A stretch of DNA of 64,000 bases from Hyphomicrobiales bacterium (GTDB lineage: Bacteria; Pseudomonadota; Alphaproteobacteria; Rhizobiales; Rhizobiaceae). The notes below the pieces were generated by a model, which ran no database searches, was not told where the DNA came from, and saw only the letters and a list, made by a program, of their open reading frames with translations. Both the position numbers and the translations under genes were made by a program. The stretch spans positions 462,131 through 526,130 of the forward strand of contig UICE01000004.1 in NCBI GenBank assembly GCA_900471815.1, written 5' to 3'. This document shows positions 55,222-63,280 of this stretch, in pieces (positions within the stretch are counted from its first letter, which is position 1; each line of letters opens with the position of its first letter).

Positions 55222-56265
55222 ATGACATCCAAGAAGAAAACCTTCGACAAGGAAAGCAACCAATATGTAAGTGCCTTGCAAGTGGCCAAGCGTGCTGGTG
55301 TTTCACGTTCTGCCGTATCGCGCGCGTTCACACCGGGAGCCAGTGTTTCTGCCAAGAAGCGCGAAAAGATTCTGGAAGCTGCGGAAGCTCTTGGCTATCA
55401 GGTCAATGATTTGGCGCGCGGCCTTTTGGCCCGTAAAAGCCGGCTCGTGGGCCTTGTCGTAACCAATCCTGAATTGGGTTACCGTTCCCATCTCGTTGCT
55501 GCACTGACCAAGGCCTTGATCCATCGCGGCAGCGTTCCTATCGTCATCAATACCGGCCGCACGGAGGAAGAACTGACGGCGGCGCAAAAGACCCTGTTCG
55601 GGTATCGCGCCGAGGCGACCATCATATTATCAGGGTCCCCGCCCTCTTCTTTCGTTGAACTGGCCAGCCGCAATGGCCAGCCGCTTATCGTACTCGGGCG
55701 ATCGGAAACGGGTGCCGACGATGTTAATATCGATAATGAAGGTGCCGGACGCGCAGCGGCTCGTTTCTTTCTGGATAACGGCCTTAAGAACTTGGCTTTC
55801 GCGGCCACCGTGGTGCGTACGCCCACGACAATTGAAAGAGAGTTCGGGTTTCGGGACGAGGCGGAAAAAAACGGCGCTACTGTTTTGTCCGGAGAAGGCA
55901 CCAATTCAGACTATCAAGGCGGGCAGGCCGCAGCACGAAAGCTTTTTGGTGGAAGTACGCGGCCTGACGCCGTGTTCTGCGTGAATGACCTCGTGGCATT
56001 CGGATTGATTGATTACATCCGCCACAACACGGCGCTTTCCATTCCGGAAGACGTCTCGGTTATCGGCTTTGACGATATTCCTGAAGCCTCCTGGGATGCA
56101 TATAACCTTACGACATTCCGGCAGGATGCCGCCATCATGGCGCAGCATGCTGTTTCACTACTGGAGAAACGTGAAGCAGACCCTGCTCGCCCGCCTGCGC
56201 ATGAGCGGCTGGCCACAAGTCTTATCCTGCGGGGCAGCACGCGCCTGCCCGCCAACCGCTCGTAA
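55222..56265 (+). CDS. LacI-family transcriptional regulator of the ABC/phosphoesterase operon
   Basis: 347-residue regulator. Lys-rich N-terminal tail, then helix-turn-helix (ALQVAKRAGVSRSAVSRAFT, about 19-38), linker with GLLARKS and an effector domain including DDVNIDNEGAGRAAARFFLDNG and DAVFCVNDLVAFGLIDYI. The ATG at 55222 is preferred to the TTG at 55216 that overlaps the permease stop. Probable regulator of the transporter; a candidate palindromic operator sits before the first gene (51182-51197). Confidence 0.9.
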   Translation: MTSKKKTFDKESNQYVSALQVAKRAGVSRSAVSRAFTPGASVSAKKREKILEAAEALGYQVNDLARGLLARKSRLVGLVVTNPELGYRSHLVAALTKALIHRGSVPIVINTGRTEEELTAAQKTLFGYRAEATIILSGSPPSSFVELASRNGQPLIVLGRSETGADDVNIDNEGAGRAAARFFLDNGLKNLAFAATVVRTPTTIEREFGFRDEAEKNGATVLSGEGTNSDYQGGQAAARKLFGGSTRPDAVFCVNDLVAFGLIDYIRHNTALSIPEDVSVIGFDDIPEASWDAYNLTTFRQDAAIMAQHAVSLLEKREADPARPPAHERLATSLILRGSTRLPANRS

Positions 56266-56285
56266 AACCCGGGACAGTAACAGCG

Positions 56286-57059
56286 ATGAAGATCATTCAA
56301 GTGACCGACCTGCACCTCGTCCAGCCGGGTGAACTCCTTTGCGGGTTGGACCCGCTTGATCGGCTTCAAAGATGTATTGAAAATATCAACGAACATCACG
56401 CCGATGCAGATATGGTGATTTTCACCGGAGACCTAAGCGATACGGGCGATGAAGAAACCTATCAGCTGCTTGCAACAGAGCTGAACAAACTCGTCATTCC
56501 TTATCACCTGATGTTGGGCAATCACGATAATCGCGACGTATTCTTGAGAGTTTTCCCGTCCATCGTCCCAGAAGATGGCTTTGTTCATAGGGTGGTCGAT
56601 ACTGATGAGGGCCGGTTTATTCTGCTTGATACTCTGGAGACGGGAAGGGTGGAAGGCCGGCTGGATGGCACACGCCTCGCTTGGTTGAAACAACAGTTGC
56701 AAGATGCGAGCGGCAGGTCGGTCTATGTGTTCACCCATCATCCGCCTTTCCCCATTCATATGCCTCATCTGGACCCGATAGGCCTTATTGAAGCTGGCGA
56801 ACTTTTTGAGCTTTTGAAAGAGCACGGGAATGTTCGGCATGTTTTCGCCGGACACGCGCATCGACCTGTTGCCGGAAGTTGGCGCGGCATACCAGTGAGT
56901 GTATTGCGTGGCACCAACCATCAATCGGCGCTTGGCTTCGCGCCTGACAAGCTTGCCGTGACGCATGAGCCACCGGTGTATGGCGTGATCTTTATTGATC
57001 GCGAGACAGTTATTGTCCACTCACACGATTTTCTCGATACGTCAGCGGCCTATTATTGA
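56286..57059 (+). CDS. Metallophosphoesterase (CpdA/GpdQ-like phosphodiesterase)
   Basis: 257-residue calcineurin-like phosphoesterase. The five dinuclear metal motifs are in order: D8-x-H10 in VTDLHL, GDLSDTG (about 47-53), GNHDN (about 78-82), THHPP (about 156-160) and GHAH (about 194-197). The closest subgroup pattern is cyclic-nucleotide phosphodiesterase and glycerophosphodiesterase (CpdA/GpdQ). No signal peptide, so it acts on imported or internal phosphodiesters. It begins 20 bp after the LacI gene, apparently the last gene of this operon. Its 3' end overlaps by 7 bp a convergent gene. Confidence 0.9.
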   Translation: MKIIQVTDLHLVQPGELLCGLDPLDRLQRCIENINEHHADADMVIFTGDLSDTGDEETYQLLATELNKLVIPYHLMLGNHDNRDVFLRVFPSIVPEDGFVHRVVDTDEGRFILLDTLETGRVEGRLDGTRLAWLKQQLQDASGRSVYVFTHHPPFPIHMPHLDPIGLIEAGELFELLKEHGNVRHVFAGHAHRPVAGSWRGIPVSVLRGTNHQSALGFAPDKLAVTHEPPVYGVIFIDRETVIVHSHDFLDTSAAYY

Positions 57060-57466
57060 TTTGTTTCCGCAGGGCCGTTCGGCTGTGCTTTACCTTGCCG
57101 TATCTCGTGCGAAGGCGTTTGCGCGTGAAACCTGCTGTACAATTTCGAAAAGCGCGTGGGGTTGGAAAACTGCAGCTGCGCCGCAACCTGTCTAACGGAC
57201 AGAGCTTCACCATTCAGGATCATTTCGCGGGCGATGGCGATGCGCTTTTGTAATAAGACCTGCGTTGGGGTCGCGGCATAGGTTTTGCGAAAAAGCCGCT
57301 GCAATGCCCGCACATTAATCCCGGCTGCTTCTGCTATGTTTGATGCTGCGACTGGGTTGGAAATATTTGCCTGCATGAAAGATTCAGCGAGGGTGAGGGG
57401 ATCTGCGAGAGCCACTTGCTGGTCAGTGTCGAAGCTTTGGGCGTGTGAGGGTTCTTTTAAAGCCAT
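57053..57466 (-). CDS. Stand-alone AraC-type DNA-binding domain protein
   Basis: 137-residue protein made almost only of the AraC double helix-turn-helix: AASNIAEAAGINVRALQRLFRK (about 42-62) and VRQVAAQLQFSNPTRFSKLYSRF (about 92-114). The usual 150-200-residue sensor domain is missing, with only 30 residues before the DNA-binding part. The region upstream looks intergenic rather than coding, so it is either a natural short regulator or the end of a truncated gene. Convergent with the phosphoesterase (7-bp overlap). Confidence 0.75.
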   Translation of the reverse strand: MALKEPSHAQSFDTDQQVALADPLTLAESFMQANISNPVAASNIAEAAGINVRALQRLFRKTYAATPTQVLLQKRIAIAREMILNGEALSVRQVAAQLQFSNPTRFSKLYSRFHAQTPSHEIRQGKAQPNGPAETNQ

Positions 57467-57743
57467 GAATGAAACTCGTATAATACTGATAAAAACAATT
57501 ATGGGTTGTGGTGCAAAAAAATTTAAATCGAGAATAGCATTACGTAATTATCGCAACTGCCGTAGGATTGAAATTAAACCTTTGGCTAAGGGAAACCTTG
57601 CGCGTGTTGACAGCTGACAACGAGGTTAAACTGCAAACAGAGTTGACAGCTGTCAACCGATAGCACCTGTCATCCATTCACTTTTTATAAACCACATTTC
57701 CTTACTATTTAAGAAATTGCACTTTTTGTAAGCGAGTACGGTA
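57467..57743 (+). promoter_or_regulatory. Intergenic region with twin GTTGACAGCTGTCAAC palindromes
   Basis: This 277-bp AT-rich gap between the AraC-like and L,D-transpeptidase genes carries a perfect 16-bp palindrome GTTGACAGCTGTCAAC (57642-57657) and a near copy GTTGACAGCTGACAAC (57606-57621), 36 bp apart, i.e. on nearly the same helix face. The spacing is typical of tandem operator dimers. Candidate binders are the AraC-type protein next door or another regulator. Confidence 0.6.
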
Positions 57744-58484
57744 GTGTCCCAGCGTCCCAAGGCAGTTTCTTCCCACTTGTCTATTCCAGCCATTTCACGG
57801 CGGCACCTGCTGCTTGGAGTTGGTTCAATGGCGGCGCTCAGTGCTTCGGGTTGCACACAAACATCGTTTGGTCTGCCGGAGCTGGATGTCGACCCTATCT
57901 CCACCAGTGGAGTGCGCCCGCAGATCAGCATCGATAAATCGGTTACCGTTCCCGATGTCATGTATGCCGCGGTGCAGGAGGGGCCTTATCACCTTCCTGC
58001 CGTGCCCTATCAAAAAGTGCCGGCGCAATTTCGCAGACAGGTTGTTCTCGACCCAACCGGCGAGCAACCGGGTACTATTGTCGTGCATCTGCAGCAGCGT
58101 TTTCTCTATCTCGTCCAGCCCGGCGGTGATGCAATCCGTTATGGCGTGGGTATTGGCAAGGCCGGTTTCCTTTGGAATGGCCGCGCCAATATCCAGTATA
58201 AGAAAGAATGGCCGCGCTGGACGCCGCCTCGCGAGATGATCCAGCGCAAGCCGGAGCTGGTGAAATACCAGAACGGACAAGAGCCGGGACCAGACAATCC
58301 TCTGGGAGCACGCGCTCTATATATTTTCAAAGATGGAGTGGATACTGGCTACCGTATTCACGGCTCACCGGAATGGTGGTCGATTGGGCAATCCATGTCG
58401 TCGGGTTGCGTCCGCCTTATCAATCAGGATATAATAGATTTGTATAACCGCGTACCTGGCAAGGCGACCGTCGTCGTCGTTTAA
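57744..58484 (+). CDS. L,D-transpeptidase (YkuD domain) lipoprotein
   Basis: 246-residue cell-envelope enzyme that forms 3-3 cross-links or anchors proteins on peptidoglycan. The N-terminus has a twin-Arg-like signal (SRRHLLLGVGSMAALSASGC) with a lipobox cysteine at about residue 36, so it is probably a Tat- or Sec-exported lipoprotein. The YkuD catalytic motif is complete: H in RIHGSPEW (about 209) and C in MSSGCVRLIN (about 222-231). The start is GTG 57744; no ATG fits before the signal peptide. Preceded by two palindromic operators. Confidence 0.88.
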   Translation: MSQRPKAVSSHLSIPAISRRHLLLGVGSMAALSASGCTQTSFGLPELDVDPISTSGVRPQISIDKSVTVPDVMYAAVQEGPYHLPAVPYQKVPAQFRRQVVLDPTGEQPGTIVVHLQQRFLYLVQPGGDAIRYGVGIGKAGFLWNGRANIQYKKEWPRWTPPREMIQRKPELVKYQNGQEPGPDNPLGARALYIFKDGVDTGYRIHGSPEWWSIGQSMSSGCVRLINQDIIDLYNRVPGKATVVVV

Positions 58485-58561
58485 AGCACTAAAGGGCTCG
58501 GAGCGAAGAGAAGTTAAAACCCTACTATCTTCTGTTTATCCAATCATTTACCATAAATACA

Positions 58562-59758
58562 ATGGTTTATGATTCTGCCGACTTATCCATCAATGACCTG
58601 TTTCGCCCGGTTGTCGCCGCCGAGGATGCTCTGGCGCGTCTTGACGAGCGGATTGCGCGCAAGAGCGACCTGAATGAGTCTTCTCGTCGTTACGGAGATG
58701 GATTGACGCGCGAGAACGAAGGCTGGATCGCGCGCTCGCATTTCATGGAAGCCTGCAATGCATTGTGGCTCGCTGGTGAACTTGTGCATGTGGAGGATCT
58801 CGTTCTCCATGATGCCCGAATGGATATAAGGGCGCCGACTCACGAACTGACGCGGGCACATAACATCTTGCGCGTGCGGCGGCAGATTGCTTCAAACCCA
58901 CCGGCATGGGCTTTGAGCGCCAAGGGTCTTGCAAGCCTGAGAGGACGTTGGTTCACCGATCCCGTAACGCCGGAGGTAATTTCTGAGCCGGGCAGCAATC
59001 CGGAATTCCTGAACGAAAGCAAGACAGATGCCGAGAGCGCATTTGAGGACGAACTTGCACGTTTCGATGCGTTGCTGGACCGGACGAGCCATAGATTGCT
59101 GACGCCAGCCAATGCCCCCGCGCCTGTGAGAGGTGAGGGGAGGCTGGAGAGGAAATCCGTTTCGTCAGAGGTAAGTTCGGATGGTGATCCTTTGGTCTAC
59201 GATCCCGATTGGGACGAAGATGAACGTATTGGTCGATGGTTGGTTGTGCACGACATGACCCGCGATTTGCCGCCGCTTTTGGCAGCGGCGCTGTTATGGG
59301 ATGCATGGGAAGATATTGAACCACTTCAGCATCAGCACTGGCTTGGGCCTATGCTGGTTTCTGCGATGTTGCGGGAACGGGGGAAAACACGATCGCATTT
59401 GGCCGCGTTTAATTCAGGCCTCCGCAACGTGCCGCGCGACCGCCGCCGGGCACTAGACCGGGCAACCCGCCTCGCAGCATTTCTCGGAGCGGTTGAGGCG
59501 GCCAGCATCGCAAACCTCAAGGAAATAGAGCGATTGGGGCTCGCCAGAATACAGATGGAACGCAAACTAAAGGACCGGCGGTCAACATCCAGCCTGCCCG
59601 GAATGATCGATCTTGCGCTATCCCGCCCCATGATTTCCGCAGGTCTGGTGGCCAAGGAATTGAAGGTTTCGCAGCGCGGCGCCCTCAATCTAATCGGGGA
59701 ACTCGGCCTGCGGGAAATGACGGGTCGGGGACGCTACCGGGCCTGGGGTATTATCTGA
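58562..59758 (+). CDS. DUF1612 family protein (RHE_PE00001 type) with C-terminal HTH
   Basis: 398-residue protein of a family common on rhizobial plasmids and islands. The N-terminal part (about 1-130) has the DUF1612-like layout including EACNALWLAGELVHVEDLVLHDA; a variable acidic linker follows (about 160-225); the C-terminal 60 residues form a helix-turn-helix (SAGLVAKELKVSQRGALNLI, then LGLREMTGRGRYRAWGII). Function unproven; a DNA-binding or partner role is likely. It has no Shine-Dalgarno before the ATG. Nearby there is no partner gene, so this may be a relic of a mobile segment. Confidence 0.82.
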   Translation: MVYDSADLSINDLFRPVVAAEDALARLDERIARKSDLNESSRRYGDGLTRENEGWIARSHFMEACNALWLAGELVHVEDLVLHDARMDIRAPTHELTRAHNILRVRRQIASNPPAWALSAKGLASLRGRWFTDPVTPEVISEPGSNPEFLNESKTDAESAFEDELARFDALLDRTSHRLLTPANAPAPVRGEGRLERKSVSSEVSSDGDPLVYDPDWDEDERIGRWLVVHDMTRDLPPLLAAALLWDAWEDIEPLQHQHWLGPMLVSAMLRERGKTRSHLAAFNSGLRNVPRDRRRALDRATRLAAFLGAVEAASIANLKEIERLGLARIQMERKLKDRRSTSSLPGMIDLALSRPMISAGLVAKELKVSQRGALNLIGELGLREMTGRGRYRAWGII

Positions 59759-59764
59759 TTACTA

Positions 59765-59791
59765 CTCAGCACAACTAAATTACACGCTGAG
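59765..59791 (+). terminator. Possible terminator after the DUF1612 gene
   Basis: CTCAGC / GCTGAG (59765-59770, 59786-59791) with a 15-base loop, then TTTGCAAATTTT. The 6-bp stem and long loop make it weak; it lies 6 bp after the stop codon. Confidence 0.35.
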
Positions 59792-59928
59792 TTTGCAAAT
59801 TTTCAGCAAAATTTGATGATTCTTCGGCAATTTCTCCCGAATTTACCCACATCTGTGCAGGCTTGGCTGTTTTTTCAAATGAGAAGGCAATCCTTTGTCG
59901 AGAGGATTGATTTTCGCCAAATAATACT

Positions 59929-59943
59929 TGATTATTAAAGTCA
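59929..59943. promoter_or_regulatory. RirA-type iron box before exbB
   Basis: TGA-TTATTAAAG-TCA (59929-59943) matches TGA-N9-TCA, about 93 bp before the exbB start. The AT-rich setting makes chance matches possible, but the target genes (exbB-exbD-tonB) are classical iron-regulated ones and the same box type precedes the hmu operon. Confidence 0.55.
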
Positions 59944-60035
59944 TAAATATTAAGCCGCCATGCGACTGCGCTCTGCACATGAGATACGTCCGGCAATCCG
60001 GACGAGCCGCAGGACAAAATAAGGATACCGAGAAG

Positions 60036-61049
60036 ATGCGAGCAATGGCCACAATGCCTCTATCATCAGGTTCAATATTGTATGGTCTGAGAACAAGTGC
60101 TCTTGGTCTGGCAATCGTCTTTGGTGGTCTCGTTCCGTCCATTTCGACAGCGCAGGAAAATCCGGCACCGGCAGCGCAGCCTGCACAGCAGGTGCAACCT
60201 GCTGCACCTCAGCCCTCCACGCCAGCTGCCGAGCCAGCGCCCTCAATGCAGATAACTCCGCCGGCTAGCACTGCCGCACCAGCCGTAGAGCCAACCGCTC
60301 CGGCAGCCGATGCCAAGGCAACTTTGCCGCATAATCTTTCGCCATGGGGCATGTTCATGGCTGCTGACTGGGTGGTCAAGGGCGTCATGATCGGTCTGGC
60401 TTTCGCCTCGCTGGTGACATGGACAGTGTGGCTGGCAAAGACCCTCGAACTGGCCGCCGCAAGAATGCGTGCCTATCGCGCCCTCAATGCCATTGGCAGT
60501 GCGCGCACACTTCAAGATGCCGAGCGGGCGCTTGAGGGGAGGGGAGGGCCGGGCGCTCTGCTGGTCAATGCCGCACGCGAGGAAGTGCGTCTTTCTCAAG
60601 AAGCGCAGGCGCACACAAGTGCGGATGGTTTGAAGGAACGCGTTGCATCGCGTCTTTCGCGCATCGAAGCCCAGGCCGGCCGCCGCATGAGCCGCGGCAC
60701 CGGCGTGCTCGCGACCATCGGTTCCACCGCACCCTTTGTCGGCCTGTTCGGTACGGTCTGGGGTATCATGAATTCCTTCATCGGTATTTCGCAATCCCAG
60801 ACGACCAACCTTGCCATTGTTGCACCGGGCATCGCCGAGGCGCTGCTGGCAACGGCCATTGGGCTGGTTGCGGCTATTCCCGCCGTTGTCATCTATAATG
60901 TCTTCGCCCGCTCAATCACCGGCTACCGCCAGCTCCTTGCGGATGCTTCGGCAGGGGTCGAGCGTCTGGTCAGCCGCGACGTTGACTATGCCTGCGTGCC
61001 TTCCGCTGCCACAGCGGCAAGGCAGCTGCGTCACGCAGCTGCCGAGTAG
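60036..61049 (+). CDS. exbB: TonB-system energising protein ExbB
   Basis: 337-residue proton-channel subunit of the ExbB-ExbD-TonB complex. A signal peptide (ending near STAQ, about residue 38) is followed by a Pro/Ala-rich segment of about 60 residues in the periplasm and then by three membrane helices with the MotA/TolQ/ExbB domain; the segment MSRGTGVLATIGSTAPFVGLFGTVWGIMNSF (about 210-240) is the family core. Start: ATG 60036 (or 60045) after AAGGATACCGAG; the frame to 59928 is too early and lies on the iron box. Followed by exbD 10 bp on. Confidence 0.93.
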   Translation: MRAMATMPLSSGSILYGLRTSALGLAIVFGGLVPSISTAQENPAPAAQPAQQVQPAAPQPSTPAAEPAPSMQITPPASTAAPAVEPTAPAADAKATLPHNLSPWGMFMAADWVVKGVMIGLAFASLVTWTVWLAKTLELAAARMRAYRALNAIGSARTLQDAERALEGRGGPGALLVNAAREEVRLSQEAQAHTSADGLKERVASRLSRIEAQAGRRMSRGTGVLATIGSTAPFVGLFGTVWGIMNSFIGISQSQTTNLAIVAPGIAEALLATAIGLVAAIPAVVIYNVFARSITGYRQLLADASAGVERLVSRDVDYACVPSAATAARQLRHAAAE

Positions 61050-61059
61050 GAGCACAAAA

Positions 61060-61512
61060 ATGGCTGGCGGTATCAGGCACAATGTTTCCGACGATGAATT
61101 GCAGGAAAACCATGAAATCAACGTGACACCCTTTATCGATGTCATGCTGGTCCTGCTCATCATCTTCATGGTTGCCGCACCACTGGCAACGGTCGATATC
61201 AATGTCGATCTTCCCGCCTCGACGGCAACACCCGTACCGCGGCCGGATCAGCCGCTTTATCTTACGCTCAAAGAAGACAAGACAATCTCAATCGGCAATA
61301 ATTCGGTGACAGCTGACACGCTTGGCAGCTTCGTTGATCAACAAACCGAGGGCGACAAGGAAACCCGCGTTTTTCTGCGAGCAGACAAGTCGGTTGACTA
61401 TGGTTCGCTCATGGACCTGATGAACAATCTGCGTTCCAACGGCTACCTCAAGATCGCGCTGGTCGGTCTCGAAAGCGCACCGCTCGCTGCACCAGGCGGA
61501 AACGCGCAGTAA
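61060..61512 (+). CDS. exbD: TonB-system proton channel protein ExbD
   Basis: 150-residue ExbD with one N-terminal membrane helix and periplasmic domain. The family sequence INVTPFIDVMLVLLIIFMVA (about 24-43) has the essential Asp in PFIDVML, which carries protons. The ATG at 61060 has GGAG upstream; the longer frame lies inside exbB. The stop overlaps the tonB start (TAATG). Confidence 0.94.
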   Translation: MAGGIRHNVSDDELQENHEINVTPFIDVMLVLLIIFMVAAPLATVDINVDLPASTATPVPRPDQPLYLTLKEDKTISIGNNSVTADTLGSFVDQQTEGDKETRVFLRADKSVDYGSLMDLMNNLRSNGYLKIALVGLESAPLAAPGGNAQ

Positions 61513-62354
61513 TGACAAACAGGCCGAGCACCCTCATGGGCGGATTGTTGCACCCCAACTGGTCTGAAGTCGGACGCTGGACGATAGCCGGTATTGTTGT
61601 GGTTGCCGTCCATGCTGGTGCCGCCTTGGCGATTCACACCTATCAGCCGGAAGATGAAGGCGGTGATATCGCCGCGCCAATCATGATCGACATGGAGCCG
61701 ATGCCGGCACCGGTTGTTGCTCAGCCGGTAAAGGAAGAGCCCGCAATCGAACCGGAACCGGTAGAGCCGGAGGTCGCCGAACAGGAAGCGGCAACGCCGG
61801 AAGTTGAGCCGGAGCCGCAGGTAGAACCTGTCGAAGAAGTGGCTGAGGCGGAGCCGGTACCTGAAGAGGTCGAGCCACTCGAAGAGCAGACCGAAGAACT
61901 GGTTGAACTGCCAGAGGTTGAAGTGCCGCTGCCGGTCGTACGTCCCGCGCAGGAAAAGCCAAAAAAGCCTGTTGAAAAGAAGATTGTCCGCAAGGTTGAA
62001 AAGCCTGTCACTGCCAAGGTGATAAATGATAAGCCGGTTGAAGAAAAACGCCAGGTAGCGTCGTCAAGTGCGTCGTCGGCTCGCCAGGCGCAGAAGTGGA
62101 GCACACGGGTTCAATCCTATCTCGTGCGCCGTACAAAACGCGCCAAAGCAGATGGAACAGGGGTTGTCACTGTCAGGTTCGTTGTTTCGCGTTCCGGCGA
62201 TATTGTTGCATCAAGCGTTGTTGGCAGTTCCGGATCCGGTCAATTGGACCAGAGCGTGCTCAATGCTGTTCGCAACGCGTCGCCGGTTCCTTCCGCTCCT
62301 GAAGAAGTAACGGTTTCGCAGCAGAGTTTTACAGTGCCTTTCCGTATCCAGTAA
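61512..62354 (+). CDS. tonB: TonB protein
   Basis: 280-residue energy transducer. A short cytoplasmic tail, one membrane anchor (about residues 23-42), then a long Pro/Glu- and Lys-rich periplasmic spacer (about 55-160) with repeated EPEPVEPEV-like pairs, and a C-terminal TonB domain (about 190-280, with VTVRFVVSRSGDIVASSVVGSS). It reaches the TonB box of outer-membrane receptors for haem and siderophores. The receptor genes themselves are not in this window. Confidence 0.94.
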   Translation: MTNRPSTLMGGLLHPNWSEVGRWTIAGIVVVAVHAGAALAIHTYQPEDEGGDIAAPIMIDMEPMPAPVVAQPVKEEPAIEPEPVEPEVAEQEAATPEVEPEPQVEPVEEVAEAEPVPEEVEPLEEQTEELVELPEVEVPLPVVRPAQEKPKKPVEKKIVRKVEKPVTAKVINDKPVEEKRQVASSSASSARQAQKWSTRVQSYLVRRTKRAKADGTGVVTVRFVVSRSGDIVASSVVGSSGSGQLDQSVLNAVRNASPVPSAPEEVTVSQQSFTVPFRIQ

Positions 62355-62387
62355 CGCTGCCGAACAATAGCTTTAAGGAAGTGGTTA

Positions 62388-63215
62388 ATGACCGAAATCG
62401 CCGGACAGAACCAGATGCACTCAGCCTCGCAGGCCGTGGATGAGGCTTTGCTGGAACTTGGCGATGTGAGCTTTGCCATCGAATCGCGAACATTGCTGCA
62501 GCCGCTTTCGCTGAAATTGCAGTCGCGCCGCGTGACCGGTCTTATCGGTCATAATGGATCTGGAAAATCCACACTGGTAAAGATCCTCGCCCGGCAGCAG
62601 CCGCCAAGTTCGGGCACCGTATTGTTTGAAGGCAAGGCTATTGAAGAATGGGGCGCTCGTCCCTTTGCCCGCAAGGTCGCCTATCTTCCGCAATATACGC
62701 CGCAAGCCGATGGCATGCTGGTTAAGGAACTGGTGGCGCTGGGTCGATATCCCTGGCATGGCGCACTTGGCCGCTTTAGCAAGCAGGATCGTGAAAAGGT
62801 CGAAGAAGCGATTGAACTGACCGATATTGGCGGCTTTGCTGATCGTCTGGTCGATACGCTTTCGGGCGGCGAACGCCAGCGCGTCTGGTTGGCTATGCTG
62901 GTGGCACAGGATGCAGAATGGCTGCTGCTTGACGAGCCGATCTCCGCATTGGACGTGGCACATCAGGTTGAAATCCTGTCGCTGGTGCATCGTCTGTCGC
63001 GCCAGAAAGGGCTTGGCGTCGTGGTCGTCCTGCATGATGTGAATATGGCCGCCCGTTATTGCGATGAAATCATTGCGCTGCACTCCGGCAAGCTGATCGC
63101 TCGCGGTACGCCTGATGAAATCATGACATCGGAAAGCCTTGGTGCAATTTATGGCATTGAGATGGATGTCATCCGCCATCCATCGTCAGGTCTGCCAGTC
63201 AGCTTTGTAAGATAA
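62388..63215 (+). CDS. fhuC: Iron-siderophore ABC transporter ATP-binding protein (FhuC-like)
   Basis: 275-residue ATPase. Walker A GHNGSGKST, Q-loop LPQYTPQADG, signature LSGGERQRVWLAMLV, Walker B WLLLDEPISALD, switch His in VVLHDVNMA. Pattern and N-terminal extension are like FhuC. It follows tonB by 33 bp and should be cotranscribed. No binding protein or FhuB permease accompanies it in the window; these subunits must be encoded elsewhere, perhaps with another siderophore operon. The terminator begins in its stop codon. Confidence 0.85.
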   Translation: MTEIAGQNQMHSASQAVDEALLELGDVSFAIESRTLLQPLSLKLQSRRVTGLIGHNGSGKSTLVKILARQQPPSSGTVLFEGKAIEEWGARPFARKVAYLPQYTPQADGMLVKELVALGRYPWHGALGRFSKQDREKVEEAIELTDIGGFADRLVDTLSGGERQRVWLAMLVAQDAEWLLLDEPISALDVAHQVEILSLVHRLSRQKGLGVVVVLHDVNMAARYCDEIIALHSGKLIARGTPDEIMTSESLGAIYGIEMDVIRHPSSGLPVSFVR

Positions 63216-63237
63216 AGGGCCGTCAAGACGGCCCTTT
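63214..63237. terminator. Bidirectional terminator between fhuC and LysE genes
   Basis: Perfect 11-bp stem AAAGGGCCGTC / GACGGCCCTTT with a 2-base loop (63214-63237), starting within the fhuC stop codon. The A/T ends serve both strands, so it could end both the tonB operon and the convergent LysE gene, 44 bp away. Confidence 0.8.
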
Positions 63238-63280
63238 CGTTCTGCAAATGAAATTGCAATGATACTGATTGCGATGCCAA

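Noticed and set aside
57642-57657. Quorum-sensing lux box
   Set aside because: The palindrome is perfect but its sequence does not match LuxR/TraR-type boxes I know, and no luxI/luxR gene is near.
58552-58571. CATAAA-N8-TTTATG repeat around the DUF1612 start, similar to the metH palindrome
   Set aside because: Spacing differs (8 rather than 6), the region is AT-rich, and it covers the start codon; chance similarity is more likely.
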